The notes below the pieces were generated by a model. The model was given only the letters and a program-made list of their open reading frames with translations, made no database searches and was not told the origin of the DNA. DNA of 64,000 nucleotides from positions 2,878,501 to 2,942,500 of the forward strand of contig NZ_CP119967.1 of assembly GCF_029543085.1 (NCBI RefSeq), in the 5' to 3' direction. Made by a program: the position numbers and the translations under genes. Shown here in pieces: positions 46,251-56,845 of the stretch (within the stretch, counting starts at the first letter, position 1; every line of letters starts with the position of its first letter). Source of the DNA: Pseudomonas sp. A34-9. GTDB lineage: Bacteria > Pseudomonadota > Gammaproteobacteria > Pseudomonadales > Pseudomonadaceae.

Positions 46251-46867
46251 TGGGCGCCGTCGTTGCGTTGGATACGCTGTTCAATGGCGGCCAGGTCTGG
46301 AGGGGCCGGCCTGCGCCGCCGGCCGCCAGCCCGCAACCCACCGGGCACGCCGCGCTGGACGCAGCATTGCCCAGCGGTGGCTGGCCGGAAGCGGCGCTGA
46401 GCGAAATCCTTTTGGCCGGCCCGGGTGTCGGCGAGCTGCAACTGGTGTGGCCGACGCTGGCGCGGTTGGCGGCGGCGGGCGAGCGCATCGTGCTGGTGGC
46501 GCCGCCATTCGTGCCGTACCCGCAGGCGTGGGAGAACGCCGGGGTCGATTTGCGCCAGTTGTCGGTGATTCAGGCCAGCGAGCGCGATGCCTTGTGGGCG
46601 GCGGAACAGTGCTTGCGTTCGGGCAGTTGCGGCGCGGTGCTGTGCTGGCCGCACAAGGCTGATGACCGCGCATTGCGCCGTTTGCAGGTGGCGGCGGAAA
46701 CCGGCCAGACCCTGGCGTTTGCGTGGCGTCCGTTGAGTGAAGCGGTCAATCCGTCACCGGCGGCATTACGGATTGCCATCGATGCCAAACCCGCGCAGTT
46801 GCGCGTCCTCAAGTGCCGTGGCGGACTCGCGCGTGCGGCGCCGATTGCCTTTGCCGTGGGTCACTGA
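46250..46867 (+). CDS. imuA: ImuA, translesion cassette protein
   Basis: A 205-residue RecA/SulA-like protein. GHAALDAALPSGGWPEAALS begins the RecA-like core; VLVAPPFVPYPQAWENAGVD and LAFAWRPLSEAVNPSPAALR are typical. It lacks a complete Walker A. ImuA is required with ImuB and DnaE2 for damage-induced mutagenesis. Translationally coupled to lexA2, with imuB seven bases downstream. Confidence 0.92.
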   Translation: MGAVVALDTLFNGGQVWRGRPAPPAASPQPTGHAALDAALPSGGWPEAALSEILLAGPGVGELQLVWPTLARLAAAGERIVLVAPPFVPYPQAWENAGVDLRQLSVIQASERDALWAAEQCLRSGSCGAVLCWPHKADDRALRRLQVAAETGQTLAFAWRPLSEAVNPSPAALRIAIDAKPAQLRVLKCRGGLARAAPIAFAVGH

Positions 46868-46874
46868 GGTCGCC

Positions 46875-48290
46875 ATGCGCTGGGTGTGTATTCTGTTCCC
46901 GCAATTGGCCCTCGACGCCGTGCTGCGTCAGCGCCCCGATCCCGAGGAGCCGTTGGTGCTGCTCAACGGCCCGGCCCAACGGCGGGTGCTGCAAGCGGTC
47001 AACCCGGCGGCGCGCAAACTCGGTTTGCGTCCGGGCCAGTCGATGACCGCTGCGCAGGCCATGAGCAAAGGTTTTGTCACCGCCGATTACGAGGCTGCCG
47101 AGGTCGAGCACTGGCAGCAGTTTCTCGCCGCGTGGGCCTACCGTTTCAGTTCGCAGGTCAGCGTGCATTACCCGCGCACCGTGGTGTTCGAGATCGAATC
47201 GAGCCTGGGTCTGTTCGGTTCCTGGGCGCAGTTTGAAGCACGATTGCGCAAGGAACTGAGCGATCTGGGCTTTCGCCATCGCATCGTTGCCGCACCGAAT
47301 CCGGTGGCGGCGCGGGTACTGGCCAATGCTTATGACGGGCTGGTGGTGCCGGACGGCGAAGCCTTGCAGCATCACCTCGGCCAGTTGCCCGTCGACCGTG
47401 TCGGCCTGGAGCCGAGCGTGGCCACGGCGTTGTCGCGCATGGGCTTGCGCAACCTCAATCAAGTGCAGAGTCTGCCGCGTCAGGCACTGGCACGGCGCTT
47501 CGAAGCGCAGATGCTCAAGCATCTCGACACCTTGTTCGGTGCGCGCCCCTTGGCGCTGGAATTTTACTTGCCGCCGGATCGTTTCGACGTACGCATCGAA
47601 CTGAATTTCGACGTGCAATCGCATCAGGCATTGCTGTTCCCGTTACGCCGTTTGACCGGTGACCTGTCGGCGTTCCTCTGTGGGCGCGACAGCGGCGTGC
47701 AGCGTTTCGACCTGCATCTGGAACACGCCGGGCTGCCGGACAGCGTGATCAAAGTCGGTTTGCTCAGCGCCGAACGTGATCCGGCGATGCTGTTTGAACT
47801 GGCACGCGGACGGCTCGAGCAAGTGCAGGTCGAGGCGCCCGTGCGTGGCTTTCGTCTGCGCGCCGAGGACCTGCCGAGTTTCGTGCCGCAGTTTCAGGAA
47901 CTGTTCGATGACCGTCCACAGCAGACCTTGCCCTGGGAGCAATTGCGCGAACGCCTGCGCGCGCGCTTGGGCGATGACGCGGTGCAGGGGCTGCGTTTTC
48001 AGGCCGATCATCGTCCGGAGTGCGCGTGGCAGCACGGCGTCGACAAACAGCGCTGCGCAGGCTTGCCGAGCGTGCAGCGTCCGGGCTGGTTGCTCGGTGA
48101 ACCGCAGAGCGTGGCGGAGGGTTCGGCGCGGATTCTCATGGGCCCGGAACGTATTGAGTCCGGTTGGTGGGACGGTGACGATGTGCGCCGCGATTATTAC
48201 CTGATCCAGAACCGCGCCGGCCAACAGGGCTGGGCTTATCGCGCGGTGGGTGAGGGCGGTCCGTTGTGGCTGCAGGGCTGGTTTGCATGA
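46875..48290 (+). CDS. imuB: ImuB, inactive Y-family polymerase homologue
   Basis: A 471-residue protein. The start [17 protein letters not shown] occupies the place of the catalytic aspartate motif of Y-family polymerases, and the acidic residues are missing, as known for ImuB, which acts as an adaptor linking the beta clamp, ImuA and DnaE2. The helix-hairpin-helix-like [20 protein letters not shown] and little-finger region follow. GAGGT precedes ATG 46875. It overlaps dnaE2 by ATGA. Confidence 0.92.
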   Translation: MRWVCILFPQLALDAVLRQRPDPEEPLVLLNGPAQRRVLQAVNPAARKLGLRPGQSMTAAQAMSKGFVTADYEAAEVEHWQQFLAAWAYRFSSQVSVHYPRTVVFEIESSLGLFGSWAQFEARLRKELSDLGFRHRIVAAPNPVAARVLANAYDGLVVPDGEALQHHLGQLPVDRVGLEPSVATALSRMGLRNLNQVQSLPRQALARRFEAQMLKHLDTLFGARPLALEFYLPPDRFDVRIELNFDVQSHQALLFPLRRLTGDLSAFLCGRDSGVQRFDLHLEHAGLPDSVIKVGLLSAERDPAMLFELARGRLEQVQVEAPVRGFRLRAEDLPSFVPQFQELFDDRPQQTLPWEQLRERLRARLGDDAVQGLRFQADHRPECAWQHGVDKQRCAGLPSVQRPGWLLGEPQSVAEGSARILMGPERIESGWWDGDDVRRDYYLIQNRAGQQGWAYRAVGEGGPLWLQGWFA

Positions 48291-51200
48291 ACGACGGTTA
48301 TGCCGAACTGCACTGCCTGTCGAACTTCAGTTTTCAGCGCGGTGCGTCCAGTGCGCTGGAACTGTTTCAGCGGGCGAAAAAGCACGGCTATCAAGGGCTG
48401 GCGATCACCGACGAATGCACGCTGGCCGGGATCGTCCGCGCCTGGCAAGCGGCGAAGTCGGTTGAGTTGCCGCTGATCATCGGCAGTGAAGTGCGCATCG
48501 ACAACGGCCCGAAACTGGTGTTGCTGGTGGAGAACCTTGCAGGCTATCAGGCGCTGTGCGGTTTGATCACCCGCGCCCGGCGGCGCAGGCAAAAAGGCCA
48601 GTATCAAGTGCTGCGCGAGGACTTCGACGCAGCGCTGCCGGGGTTGCTGGTGTTGTGGGTGCCGGATTCGCTTGATCAGCTGGAAGAGGGCCGTTGGCTG
48701 CAGCAGACCTTTGGCGAGCGTCTGTGGCTGGCGGTGCAATTGCATCGTGGCCAGGACGATCAGCAGCGGCTGACGGGGTTGTTGCGGCTGGCCGCCGAGT
48801 TGCGGATTCCGGCAGTGGCCAGCGGCGATGTGCACATGCACGCCCGTGGCCGGCGCGCCTTGCAGGACACCATGACCGCGATCCGCCATCACGTCCCGGT
48901 GGCCGAAGCCGGGCTGCGTTTGCACCCCAATGGCGAGCGACATTTGCGCAGCGTCGAGGTGTTGCGCGAGTTGTATCCGCAGGCCTTGCTGGATGAGTCG
49001 GTGAAGCTGGCCCGGCGCTGCACGTTTGATCTGGGCGAGTTGCGTTATCAATATCCCAAAGAACTGGTGCCAGAGGGGCACAGTGCCAGTTCCTGGTTGC
49101 GTCATCTGACCGAGGAGGGCATCGCTTGGCGTTGGCCGCAAGGGGCACAAGCCAAAGTGCTCAAGCAGATCGACGACGAGCTGAAACTGATCGCCGAACT
49201 TGGCTACGAAAGCTACTTTCTCACCGTGCATGACGTGGTGCGCTTCGCCCGCGAGCAGCAGATTCTGTGCCAGGGCCGTGGCTCGGCGGCCAACTCGGCG
49301 GTGTGTTTTGCCTTGGGCATCACCGAGATCGACCCGGACCGCACCACGCTGCTGTTCGAACGCTTCATGTCCAGGGAGCGCAATGAACCGCCGGACATCG
49401 ATGTCGACTTCGAACACGAACGCCGCGAAGAAGTCCTGCAATACGTGTTCCGCCGTTATGGCCGTGGTCGAGCGGCGCTGACGGCGGTGGTCAGCACTTA
49501 CCACGCCGCCGGCGCGGTGCGTGATGTGGCCAAGGCCTTGGGCCTGCCGCCGGATCAGATCAACGCACTGGCCGATTGCTGCGGCCACTGGAGCGATGAA
49601 ACGCCGCCGGTCGAGCGTTTGCTCGAAGGTGGTTTCGACCCGGACAGCCCGGTGTTGCGCCGGGTACTGAGCCTGACCGGGCAACTGATCGGCTTCCCCC
49701 GGCACCTGTCGCAACACCCCGGCGGTTTCGTGATTTCCGAACAGCCGCTGGACACGCTGGTGCCGGTCGAAAACGCCGCCATGGCCGAGCGCACGATCAT
49801 CCAGTGGGACAAGGACGACCTCGACGCCGTTGGCCTGCTCAAGGTGGATATCCTCGCCCTCGGCATGCTCAGTGCAATCCGTCGCTGCTTCGACCTGCTG
49901 CGGCGTCACCGTAATCTGGACTTGAGTCTGGCGACGATCCCGGCCGAAGACAAACCGACTTACGAGATGATCAGCCGCGCCGACACTATCGGCGTGTTCC
50001 AGATCGAGTCACGGGCGCAGATGTCGATGCTGCCACGTCTGAAACCGGCGAAGTTCTACGATCTGGTGATTGAGGTGGCCATCGTCCGCCCGGGGCCGAT
50101 TCAGGGCGGGATGGTCCATCCGTACCTGCGCCGCCGGAACAAGGAAGAAGAGGAAACCTATCCGTCGCCGGAACTTGAAGTGGTGCTCAAACGCACCCTC
50201 GGCGTGCCGCTGTTTCAGGAACAGGTCATGCAGATTGCCATCGTCGCCGCCGATTACAGCCCCGGCGAGGCTGATCAATTGCGTCGTTCGATGGCGGCGT
50301 GGAAACGTCACGGCGGACTGGAACCGCACAAGGAGCGACTCGCCGCCGGCATGAAGAAAAACGGCTACACGCCGGAGTTCGCCGCGCAGATCTTCGAGCA
50401 GATCAAAGGCTTCGGCAGTTACGGCTTCCCCGAATCCCACGCCGCCAGTTTCGCCTTGCTGACTTACGCCAGTTGCTGGCTCAAGTGCCACGAACCGGCG
50501 GCGTTCGCTTGTGCATTGATCAACAGCTGGCCGATGGGCTTCTACAGTCCGGATCAGATTCTCCAGGATGCGCGCCGCCATCAGTTGCAGATCCGCCCGG
50601 TCGACGTGCGCGCCAGTGACTGGGATTGCAGCCTGGAAACCACCACGACGGCGCAACCGGCGATCCGCATGGGCTTGCGCATGATCAAGGGCTTTCGTGA
50701 AGACGACGCGCGACGCATCGAGGCGGCGCGGGCGCGTGGGGCGTTTGCCGATGTTGCCGACCTGGGCGAGCGGGCGGCGCTCGACAGTCGGGCACAGGCA
50801 TTGCTGGCCGATTCCGGGGCGTTGCGCGGCCTGGCCGGGCATCGTCATCGGGCGCGCTGGGAAGTGGCCGGGGTGCAGAAACAGCTGGGCCTGTTTGCCG
50901 GGTTGCCGAGTCAGGAGGAGGCGGAAGTGGTGCTGCCCAAACCCAGTGTCGGCGAGGATCTTCACGCCGATTACATCACCGTCGGCACGACGCTGGGGCC
51001 GCATCCGCTGGCGCTGTTACGGGGCGAATTGAAGGCGCTGCGCTGCCGCAGTTCGCAGGAGTTGCTCGACGTCGAGCACGGCCGGCCGGTGAGCATCGCC
51101 GGGCTGGTGACGGGGCGCCAGCGACCGGGCACTGCCAGCGGTGTGACCTTTGTGACGCTGGAAGACGAGTTTGGCAACGTCAACGTAGTAGTCTGGCGTG

Positions 51201-51364
51201 ATCTGGCCGAGCGTCAGCGCCAGGTGCTGGTGGGCTCGCAATTGCTCAAGGTCGACGGCCGCTGGGAGCGCGAAGGTGAAGTGCGCCACCTGATCGCCGG
51301 GCGCTTGAGCGACCTCAGCCCGTTGCTCAATGGCATCCGCGTGCAGAGCCGCGATTTCCATTAG
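48287..51364 (+). CDS. dnaE2: DnaE2 (ImuC) error-prone DNA polymerase III alpha
   Basis: A 1025-residue C-family polymerase. The N-terminal PHP domain starts [20 protein letters not shown]. The palm has [20 protein letters not shown] and [20 protein letters not shown] with the catalytic aspartates. Fingers and clamp-binding regions follow, and an OB fold near the C-terminus contains [20 protein letters not shown]. DnaE2 makes the mutagenic extension during translesion synthesis. Last gene of the lexA2 cassette, immediately followed by a dispersed repeat. Confidence 0.95.
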   Translation: MNDGYAELHCLSNFSFQRGASSALELFQRAKKHGYQGLAITDECTLAGIVRAWQAAKSVELPLIIGSEVRIDNGPKLVLLVENLAGYQALCGLITRARRRRQKGQYQVLREDFDAALPGLLVLWVPDSLDQLEEGRWLQQTFGERLWLAVQLHRGQDDQQRLTGLLRLAAELRIPAVASGDVHMHARGRRALQDTMTAIRHHVPVAEAGLRLHPNGERHLRSVEVLRELYPQALLDESVKLARRCTFDLGELRYQYPKELVPEGHSASSWLRHLTEEGIAWRWPQGAQAKVLKQIDDELKLIAELGYESYFLTVHDVVRFAREQQILCQGRGSAANSAVCFALGITEIDPDRTTLLFERFMSRERNEPPDIDVDFEHERREEVLQYVFRRYGRGRAALTAVVSTYHAAGAVRDVAKALGLPPDQINALADCCGHWSDETPPVERLLEGGFDPDSPVLRRVLSLTGQLIGFPRHLSQHPGGFVISEQPLDTLVPVENAAMAERTIIQWDKDDLDAVGLLKVDILALGMLSAIRRCFDLLRRHRNLDLSLATIPAEDKPTYEMISRADTIGVFQIESRAQMSMLPRLKPAKFYDLVIEVAIVRPGPIQGGMVHPYLRRRNKEEEETYPSPELEVVLKRTLGVPLFQEQVMQIAIVAADYSPGEADQLRRSMAAWKRHGGLEPHKERLAAGMKKNGYTPEFAAQIFEQIKGFGSYGFPESHAASFALLTYASCWLKCHEPAAFACALINSWPMGFYSPDQILQDARRHQLQIRPVDVRASDWDCSLETTTTAQPAIRMGLRMIKGFREDDARRIEAARARGAFADVADLGERAALDSRAQALLADSGALRGLAGHRHRARWEVAGVQKQLGLFAGLPSQEEAEVVLPKPSVGEDLHADYITVGTTLGPHPLALLRGELKALRCRSSQELLDVEHGRPVSIAGLVTGRQRPGTASGVTFVTLEDEFGNVNVVVWRDLAERQRQVLVGSQLLKVDGRWEREGEVRHLIAGRLSDLSPLLNGIRVQSRDFH

Positions 51365-51382
51365 CGCGCTCTGATCTGATCG

Positions 51383-51482
51383 TTCCCACGCTCTGCGTGG
51401 TAACGCCTCCCGTGACGCTCTGCGTCACAGCGGACGCGGAGCGTCCGTGGCTGCATTCCCACGCCGAGCGTGGGAACGATCA
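51383..51482. repeat. CGTTCCCACGC-type inverted repeat, second copy
   Basis: CGTTCCCACGCTCTGCGTGG at the left and CGCCGAGCGTGGGAACGATC at the right flank GTGACGCTCTGCGTCAC and CGGACGCGGAGCGTCCG stems. Same family as 45449-45543. Confidence 0.8.
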
Positions 51483-51520
51483 AGTCCAGAGCAGTCAATT
51501 CACTGGCGTCAAAAAAAGCC

Positions 51521-51549
51521 TGTCACGAATGATGGCACTTTGTCATAAT
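51521..51549 (+). promoter_or_regulatory. possible sigma-70 promoter of the lipoprotein operon
   Basis: TGTCAC, 17 bases, then CATAAT, about 70 bases before the first gene. The -35 box is poor, so this is a weak guess. Confidence 0.25.
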
Positions 51550-51619
51550 GCCGCCCCTTTTCAACTCCCGCCGCACATTGCCGTGGTGGGACATCCCCGT
51601 TTTTCAAAAGGAATATTCA

Positions 51620-52312
51620 GTGAGAATGATCTCCCGGATGCTGGTTTCAGGCGTCGCGATTGCTGTGCTCGGCACGATTGCCGGCACACTCGCCGGTTGC
51701 GCCACCGAAAGCTCCCGCGCGCTGCCGGTGGCCAAGGTTGAAAGCGCTACACAGGTCTGGACCGGCGTTCGCGTGCCAATGGCCGTGGGCAAGTTCGACA
51801 ACCGCTCCAGCTACATGCGCGGAATCTTCTCCGACGGCGTCGACCGTCTCGGCGGTCAGGCCAAGACCATCCTCATCACCCACTTGCAGCAAACCAACCG
51901 CTTCAGCGTGCTGGATCGCGACAACATGGGTGAAATCCAGCAGGAAGCGGCTATCAAAGGTCAGGCCCAACGCTTGAAAGGCGCTGATTATGTGGTCACC
52001 GGTGACGTCACCGAGTTCGGCCGCAAAGAAACCGGCGATCACCAATTGTTCGGCATCCTTGGCCGTGGCAAGACTCAAGTCGCCTACGCCAAGGTCAACC
52101 TGAACATCGTCAACATCAGCACCTCCGAAGTGGTGTATTCGACCCAGGGCGCCGGCGAATACGCCTTGTCCAACCGCGAAATCATCGGCTTCGGCGGCAC
52201 CGCTGCCTACGACTCCACCCTCAACGGCAAAGTACTGGATCTGGCCATGCGCGAGGCGATCAATCGTCTGGTCGATGGCATGAACGCCGGTGCCTGGAAA
52301 CCGGGCAACTGA
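51620..52312 (+). CDS. CsgG-like lipoprotein
   Basis: About 230 residues. The lipobox is LAGC in GTIAGTLAGCATESSRALPV, so the mature protein is a lipoprotein. The fold matches CsgG/HfaB: VPMAVGKFDNRSSYMRGIFS, RFSVLDRDNMGEIQQEAAIK, ADYVVTGDVTEFGRKE. CsgG itself is the curli pore, but no curli genes are here; this three-gene set instead resembles an envelope lipoprotein operon seen in many proteobacteria. GTG 51620 lies seven bases from AAGGA and is preferred to ATG 51626. Confidence 0.88.
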   Translation: MRMISRMLVSGVAIAVLGTIAGTLAGCATESSRALPVAKVESATQVWTGVRVPMAVGKFDNRSSYMRGIFSDGVDRLGGQAKTILITHLQQTNRFSVLDRDNMGEIQQEAAIKGQAQRLKGADYVVTGDVTEFGRKETGDHQLFGILGRGKTQVAYAKVNLNIVNISTSEVVYSTQGAGEYALSNREIIGFGGTAAYDSTLNGKVLDLAMREAINRLVDGMNAGAWKPGN

Positions 52313-52340
52313 TCGACGCCCATTGCAAGGAGCAACACTC

Positions 52341-52712
52341 ATGAATCTGACTTTGTCGCGCGCGCTGTTGGCGCTGACGCTGGCCGCCAGCGCCTTGCTG
52401 GCCGGTTGTGCCTCCGGCCCGCAAACCCTGTACCAGTGGGAAGGTTACGAGCCCCAGGTCTACGAATACTTCAAAGGCGAAGAGCCGAAAGAAGCCCAGG
52501 CCGAAGCACTGGAACGTGACCTGCAGAAAATCCGCTCCACCGGCAAGGCTGTACCGCCCGGTTACCACGCGCACCTTGGCCTGCTCTATCTGAGCATGGG
52601 CAAGGACGACCAGATGGTGCAGCAGTTCAAAACCGAGAAAACCCTGTTCCCCGAGTCTGGGACGTACATGGATTTCCTGCTTAAAAACGCCAAGACCGGA
52701 GACGCGAAATGA
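52341..52712 (+). CDS. DUF4810 lipoprotein
   Basis: A 123-residue lipoprotein with lipobox LLAGCASGPQ. The body (LYQWEGYEPQVYEYFKGEEP, VPPGYHAHLGLLYLSMGKDD) is the DUF4810 domain, with a TPR-like helix pair. AAGGAGC precedes the ATG. Always found with the CsgG-like and DUF799 genes in such operons; it overlaps the DUF799 gene by ATGA. Confidence 0.9.
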   Translation: MNLTLSRALLALTLAASALLAGCASGPQTLYQWEGYEPQVYEYFKGEEPKEAQAEALERDLQKIRSTGKAVPPGYHAHLGLLYLSMGKDDQMVQQFKTEKTLFPESGTYMDFLLKNAKTGDAK

Positions 52713-53368
52713 TCGCGCGCACCATGAAACTGCTGGCTGCCGGTCTGGCCCTGACCGTGCTGGGTGGCTGCGTTGCTCCCAAGACCGTGGATTACTCGGC
52801 CTACAAACAGGCGCGGCCGAAAACCATTCTGGTGCTGCCTCCGCTGAACACTTCGCCGGATGTGAAGGCCTCGTACAGCCTGTTGTCGCAGGTGACCTTC
52901 CCACTGGCCGAAGCCGGTTATTACGTGCTGCCGATCGCGCTGGTTGACGAGACGTTTCGTCAGAACGGTCTGACCACCCCGGACGACATCCATCAGGCAC
53001 CGCCGAGCAAACTGAAGGACATCTTCGGTGCGGACGCTGCGCTGTACATCACCGTGACCGAATACGGTACGCGTTACATGGTGATCAGCAGCGAAACGGC
53101 AGTGACCGCGACGGCGAAACTGGTCGACCTGAAAAGCGGCACGACGCTGTGGACCGGTTCGGCGCGGGCGTCGAGCGAAGAGGGCGGCAATAGCAATGCC
53201 GGCGGTATCGTCGGCATGCTGATCTCGGCGGCAGTGAAGCAGATCATCAACAGCTCCACCGATGCCGGCTATCCGATTGCCGGTGTGGCGAGCAATCGCC
53301 TGCTCTCGGCCGGACATCCGGCAGGCCTGCTGTACGGCCCACGCTCGCCGAAGTACGGCACGGACTGA
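52709..53368 (+). CDS. DUF799 lipoprotein (GNA1162 family)
   Basis: A 219-residue lipoprotein with lipobox LGGCVAPKTVDYS. ILVLPPLNTSPDVKASYSLL and the ADAALYITVTEYGTRYMVIS core match DUF799, the family of neisserial GNA1162, a TolB-N-like fold. The C-terminal half has a hydrophobic GIVGMLISAAVKQII stretch. It completes the three-lipoprotein operon, whose products probably assemble on the inner face of the outer membrane; the role is unknown. Confidence 0.9.
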   Translation: MIARTMKLLAAGLALTVLGGCVAPKTVDYSAYKQARPKTILVLPPLNTSPDVKASYSLLSQVTFPLAEAGYYVLPIALVDETFRQNGLTTPDDIHQAPPSKLKDIFGADAALYITVTEYGTRYMVISSETAVTATAKLVDLKSGTTLWTGSARASSEEGGNSNAGGIVGMLISAAVKQIINSSTDAGYPIAGVASNRLLSAGHPAGLLYGPRSPKYGTD

Positions 53369-53372
53369 TAGA

Positions 53373-53453
53373 TCAAAAGATCGCAGCCTTCGGCAGCTCC
53401 TACAGGGGAATGCATTCCAAATGTAGGAGCTGCCGGAGGCTGCGATCTTTTGT
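53373..53453. repeat. REPIN-like pair between convergent genes
   Basis: CAAAAGATCGCAGCCTTCGG ... CTCCTACA and its inverted copy TGTAGGAGCTGCCGGAGGCT ... CTTTTG face each other across GGGGAATGCATTCCAAA, which itself contains a GAATGCATTC palindrome. The arms are in the opposite order to those at 9706 and 34988. Confidence 0.85.
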
Positions 53454-53462
53454 TGTTGGCGC

Positions 53463-54125
53463 TTATTTGGTGGCAGGCCAAAACCGCTCGCCACCGCCCG
53501 GCGCCTCCGTCCACGCTTGCAACGAGCGGGTCGGCAGGTCGAAGTAATCGCGGGTTCGCGCGTACCCATGGCCGCCCATGCGTCCGATCGCATCCAGGCC
53601 CAATTGATCGATGTACAGCGTCTGCGGATCGATCAACTCATCGCGCACATGCGCCATCAACACCTCACCAAAAATGATCTCGCGCGACTGACCGATATTC
53701 AGCGCCATCATCCGTCGGCACTCCAGCGCCACCGGTGCCTCACCGATGCGTGGGCATTTCACCGTGGTGCCGGCAATCGCCGTCAGGCCCGCCGCAGTCA
53801 ACTCATCGAAACCCGGCGCAAACGGCACGGCGCAGACGTTCATCGCCTCCACCAGTGCATCGCTGACGATGTTGACGGTGAATTCCTGATTGAGCTGGAT
53901 ATTGCGCGTGGTGTCCTTCGGGCTCTGATCACCGTAATTCTCGACGCCCAGCGCCAGAATCGGCGGATCGGCCGACAGGGCATTGAAAAAGCTGAACGGC
54001 GCGGCATTGACCCGGCCTTCGCCATCGATGGTGGTGACCAGCGCGATCGGCCGGGGCACGACGCTGCCGATGAGGATCTTGTATTTTTCCCGTGGGCTGA
54101 GCTGGCTGAAATCAAAGCTGTGCAT
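53463..54125 (-). CDS. flavin reductase family protein (FMN-binding)
   Basis: A 220-residue flavoprotein of the DIM6/NTAB flavin-reductase-like family. The FMN-binding start is LIGSVVPRPIALVTTIDGEG, RVNAAPFSFFNALSADPPIL, followed by KDTTRNIQLNQEFTVNIVSD. Such proteins reduce FMN for partner monooxygenases or act as stand-alone reductases; no partner monooxygenase is next to it. It lies 11 bases after the amidohydrolase gene and ends the minus-strand operon. Confidence 0.9.
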   Translation of the reverse strand: MHSFDFSQLSPREKYKILIGSVVPRPIALVTTIDGEGRVNAAPFSFFNALSADPPILALGVENYGDQSPKDTTRNIQLNQEFTVNIVSDALVEAMNVCAVPFAPGFDELTAAGLTAIAGTTVKCPRIGEAPVALECRRMMALNIGQSREIIFGEVLMAHVRDELIDPQTLYIDQLGLDAIGRMGGHGYARTRDYFDLPTRSLQAWTEAPGGGERFWPATK

Positions 54126-54136
54126 GGCAGTTATCT

Positions 54137-55624
54137 CTAGGAAAGTGGATCAATGGCGCTCAACGGCGCGTCGGCGCTGTAGTCATCGGCAAACGCAATG
54201 GCCGGCTGGAACAGGGTTTTCCAGTCCGGTCGGGCAAAGGCACGGTCGCTGTGGCTGCGCATCAGTTTTTCGTATTGCTGTTGTGCCTGGCGTTGCAGGG
54301 CGGGGTAGTCGACAGCGTTGACCTGACCGTCGTGCATCACGCAGCGACCGTCGATGTAACTGGCGATGCAATCGTCGCCGCGCCCGGCCAGCAACAGGTT
54401 TTTCAGCGGATCGAACAACGGCCCCAGGTGCAGTCCGCGCAGGCTGAACACGGTGATATCGGCCTTGGCGCCAGGCGCCAGACGACCGAGATCATCACGG
54501 CCCAGCGCCCGCGCTCCGCCGAGGGTCGCGGCGTTGTACAGATCGAGGCTGCTGGTCAGCGCCGAGCCGCCTTCCAGCAACCGCGCGATGTTCAAGCCGT
54601 GGCGCATGTTTTCCAGCAGATCCGCCGGCCAAGTGTCGGTGCCCAGCGCAAAGTTGATGCCCTTGGCCCGATAGCGACCGAACGAGTTCAGCGCCTCACC
54701 GTCACGGGCAAACACCAACGGGCAATGCACCAGGCTCGCGCCGCCATCGATCAGCCGTTGCAAATCGTCGTCGCCAGCGCTGTAGATGCCGTGTGGCAGC
54801 AGACTGCGCGGTGTGAGCAAGTCCAGTTGCTGCAACCAGCCCAGCGGCGAAGTGCCGCGCAGTTGCTCGACCATCGCTACTTCACTGAGTGCCTGACAGC
54901 AATGCAGGCGCATCGGCGCATTCAGTTCGCGACTCAGCGCCGCGGTGCGTTGCAGCAACGCCGGCGTGCAGGTCTGGATGCGGTCGGGCAGCAGCGCGCC
55001 GCGAATCAAACCGTCATGCGCACCGTCGAAATCCTTGAAGAAGCGTTCAGCTGCATTCAATCCCGCCAGTCCTCGTGCCTCATCCCAGTGATGGGCGAGG
55101 CTGCCGTCGGCGCGCCAGTAGCTCATGCCGCTCATGTAGCAGGGGCCGAGGTATGTCCTTAAGCCAAGCTCACCGGCAACGCCCGCGACGGCGACGAATT
55201 CGTCGTAGGTTTCCGCCCACTCGCGGTAATACATCGAGGTGATCGGCATGGCTGTGGTGATGCCGTTGCGGATCAATTGGGTGAAGGCGTAGCGGTACTT
55301 GAAAACCTCTTCTTGCGGGCTGTAAGTCTCACGCGGGCCGGCAGCCAGATACTCGGCAGACCACATGCGGCCCATGCTGCGTTCATCGCCGTTGTCCAGC
55401 GTCAGCACGGTGGAATCGAGATCGCCCAGCGCATCCAGATCGATGAAACCGGGGCCGATCAAGGCATTGCCGTAGTCGATCCACTGATCCACCGGTCCCG
55501 CATAACCGCGTCCGACAAATTCGATGCGTGATCCGCCAAACACCACTTCGCCGTCACGCCACAGCACATGCTGCGAGCCGTCGAAACCGACCACGCAACT
55601 GGCGCGCAGACCGATGCGTTTCAC
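54137..55624 (-). CDS. amidohydrolase-family protein lacking the HxH motif
   Basis: A 495-residue protein of the AtzB/guanine-deaminase-like amidohydrolase superfamily. Strand 1 normally gives PGxxDxHxH; here it reads IGPGFIDLDALGDLDSTVLT, with no histidine pair. Later ligands look present: RLHCCQALSEVAM, LLPHGIYSAGDDD and FALGTDTWPADLLENMRHG. It may have altered metal binding or be non-catalytic, or belong to a little-studied subgroup. It overlaps the upstream deaminase-like gene by four bases and lies in the nitrogen-compound operon. Confidence 0.85.
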   Translation of the reverse strand: MKRIGLRASCVVGFDGSQHVLWRDGEVVFGGSRIEFVGRGYAGPVDQWIDYGNALIGPGFIDLDALGDLDSTVLTLDNGDERSMGRMWSAEYLAAGPRETYSPQEEVFKYRYAFTQLIRNGITTAMPITSMYYREWAETYDEFVAVAGVAGELGLRTYLGPCYMSGMSYWRADGSLAHHWDEARGLAGLNAAERFFKDFDGAHDGLIRGALLPDRIQTCTPALLQRTAALSRELNAPMRLHCCQALSEVAMVEQLRGTSPLGWLQQLDLLTPRSLLPHGIYSAGDDDLQRLIDGGASLVHCPLVFARDGEALNSFGRYRAKGINFALGTDTWPADLLENMRHGLNIARLLEGGSALTSSLDLYNAATLGGARALGRDDLGRLAPGAKADITVFSLRGLHLGPLFDPLKNLLLAGRGDDCIASYIDGRCVMHDGQVNAVDYPALQRQAQQQYEKLMRSHSDRAFARPDWKTLFQPAIAFADDYSADAPLSAIDPLS

Positions 55625-56817
55625 AGGCGGCTTTCCAGCAAGTGACCGCCACTGGCGATCAAGGCGCCGGCGCGATAGACCTGACGCAACGGTCGCGCAA
55701 CCACCGCTTCGCCCAGTGTCTCGACCGGCATCAGCAAGAAGTCCGCGCGCTGACCGAGCGTAAATCCGTAATCTTCAATGCCCAGCGCCCGCGCGCCGTT
55801 GACCGTGGCCGCCGCAAACGCCGCCGCCAGTTCATCGTCCTTGCCCAGATCAAAGCGAAACGCCAGCAACATCGCCCGTTCGAGCATGTCGCCATTGCCC
55901 ATCGGCGACCACGCATCGCGGATGCCGTCGGACCCCAGGCAGACATTCACGCCGACTTCACGCAACGCCAGAAACGGCGGTACAGCGGTGTCAGCCGGCG
56001 CCGAACTCATCAACGAAATCCCAAGTTTCGCCAAACGCTCGGCGACGGGTTTGACCTGGCTCCACGGCAACATGCCCAGGCAATAGGCGTGGCTGATCAT
56101 CACCCGGTTCTGCAAGCCGAAACGCTCGGTGTAATCAGCGATCAACGCGATTTGCCACAGGCCCAGCTCACCTTTGTCGTGCAGGTGAATATCAACACCC
56201 CGGCCAAATTCCGCAGCCAGATTGAAGACGAAATCCAGCTGCGCAATCGGGTCATTGTCGATGCCGCACGGGTCCAGTCCACCGACATTCTCCACGCCCA
56301 GCGCCATGGCTTCGCGCATCAGCTCGGCGGTGCCGGGACGGCTGATCAGTCCGGTTTGCGGGAACACCACCAGTTGCAGGTCGATCAGGTCTTTGTAGCG
56401 CTCGCGCAATTGCTGCATGGCTTCGACGTGGCGCAGGCCGAATTCCGGGTCGATGTCGACATGGCAGCGCATCGTCAGCGAGCCACGGGCGATGCAGTTT
56501 TCCAGCAGCGCGCCGGCGCGTTCGGCGATCGGTGCTGTTACTTCACGCAAGATGCGCCGTTCGTTGCTGATGTAGTCCTTGAGCGTCGGCCCGGCACTGT
56601 TCGGGCGCCAGGGTTGGCCGTAGAGGGTTTTGTCGAGGTGGACGTGGCTTTCCACCAGGGCGCTGGTGAGCAGTTGGTTGTGGCCGTCGATGTCGGTGGC
56701 TGCGAGCGGCGTATTGGTAGCGGGGCGGCGTTGGCTGAACCGGCCGTTTTCGATGAGCAGGTCTTCGGCGGGGGCGCCGTAGGGGCGTACGTTGCGGAGC
56801 CAGTGTGGTTGGGTCAT
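55621..56817 (-). CDS. cytosine-deaminase-like amidohydrolase
   Basis: A 398-residue enzyme of the CodA group. The metal HxH is in LTSALVESHVHLDKTLYGQP; further ligands are in DIHLHDKGELGLW, MISHAYCLGM and CLGSDGIRDAWSPMGNGDML. Members deaminate cytosine, isoguanine, creatinine-like or triazine-like rings. Its place downstream of a Pot-type importer suggests an imported nitrogen ring or amine as substrate, but the exact one is not readable from sequence. Repeat element D lies just upstream. Confidence 0.88.
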   Translation of the reverse strand: MTQPHWLRNVRPYGAPAEDLLIENGRFSQRRPATNTPLAATDIDGHNQLLTSALVESHVHLDKTLYGQPWRPNSAGPTLKDYISNERRILREVTAPIAERAGALLENCIARGSLTMRCHVDIDPEFGLRHVEAMQQLRERYKDLIDLQLVVFPQTGLISRPGTAELMREAMALGVENVGGLDPCGIDNDPIAQLDFVFNLAAEFGRGVDIHLHDKGELGLWQIALIADYTERFGLQNRVMISHAYCLGMLPWSQVKPVAERLAKLGISLMSSAPADTAVPPFLALREVGVNVCLGSDGIRDAWSPMGNGDMLERAMLLAFRFDLGKDDELAAAFAAATVNGARALGIEDYGFTLGQRADFLLMPVETLGEAVVARPLRQVYRAGALIASGGHLLESRL

Positions 56818-56845
56818 ACAAACCTCATAGGTCTTTGAATTTTTT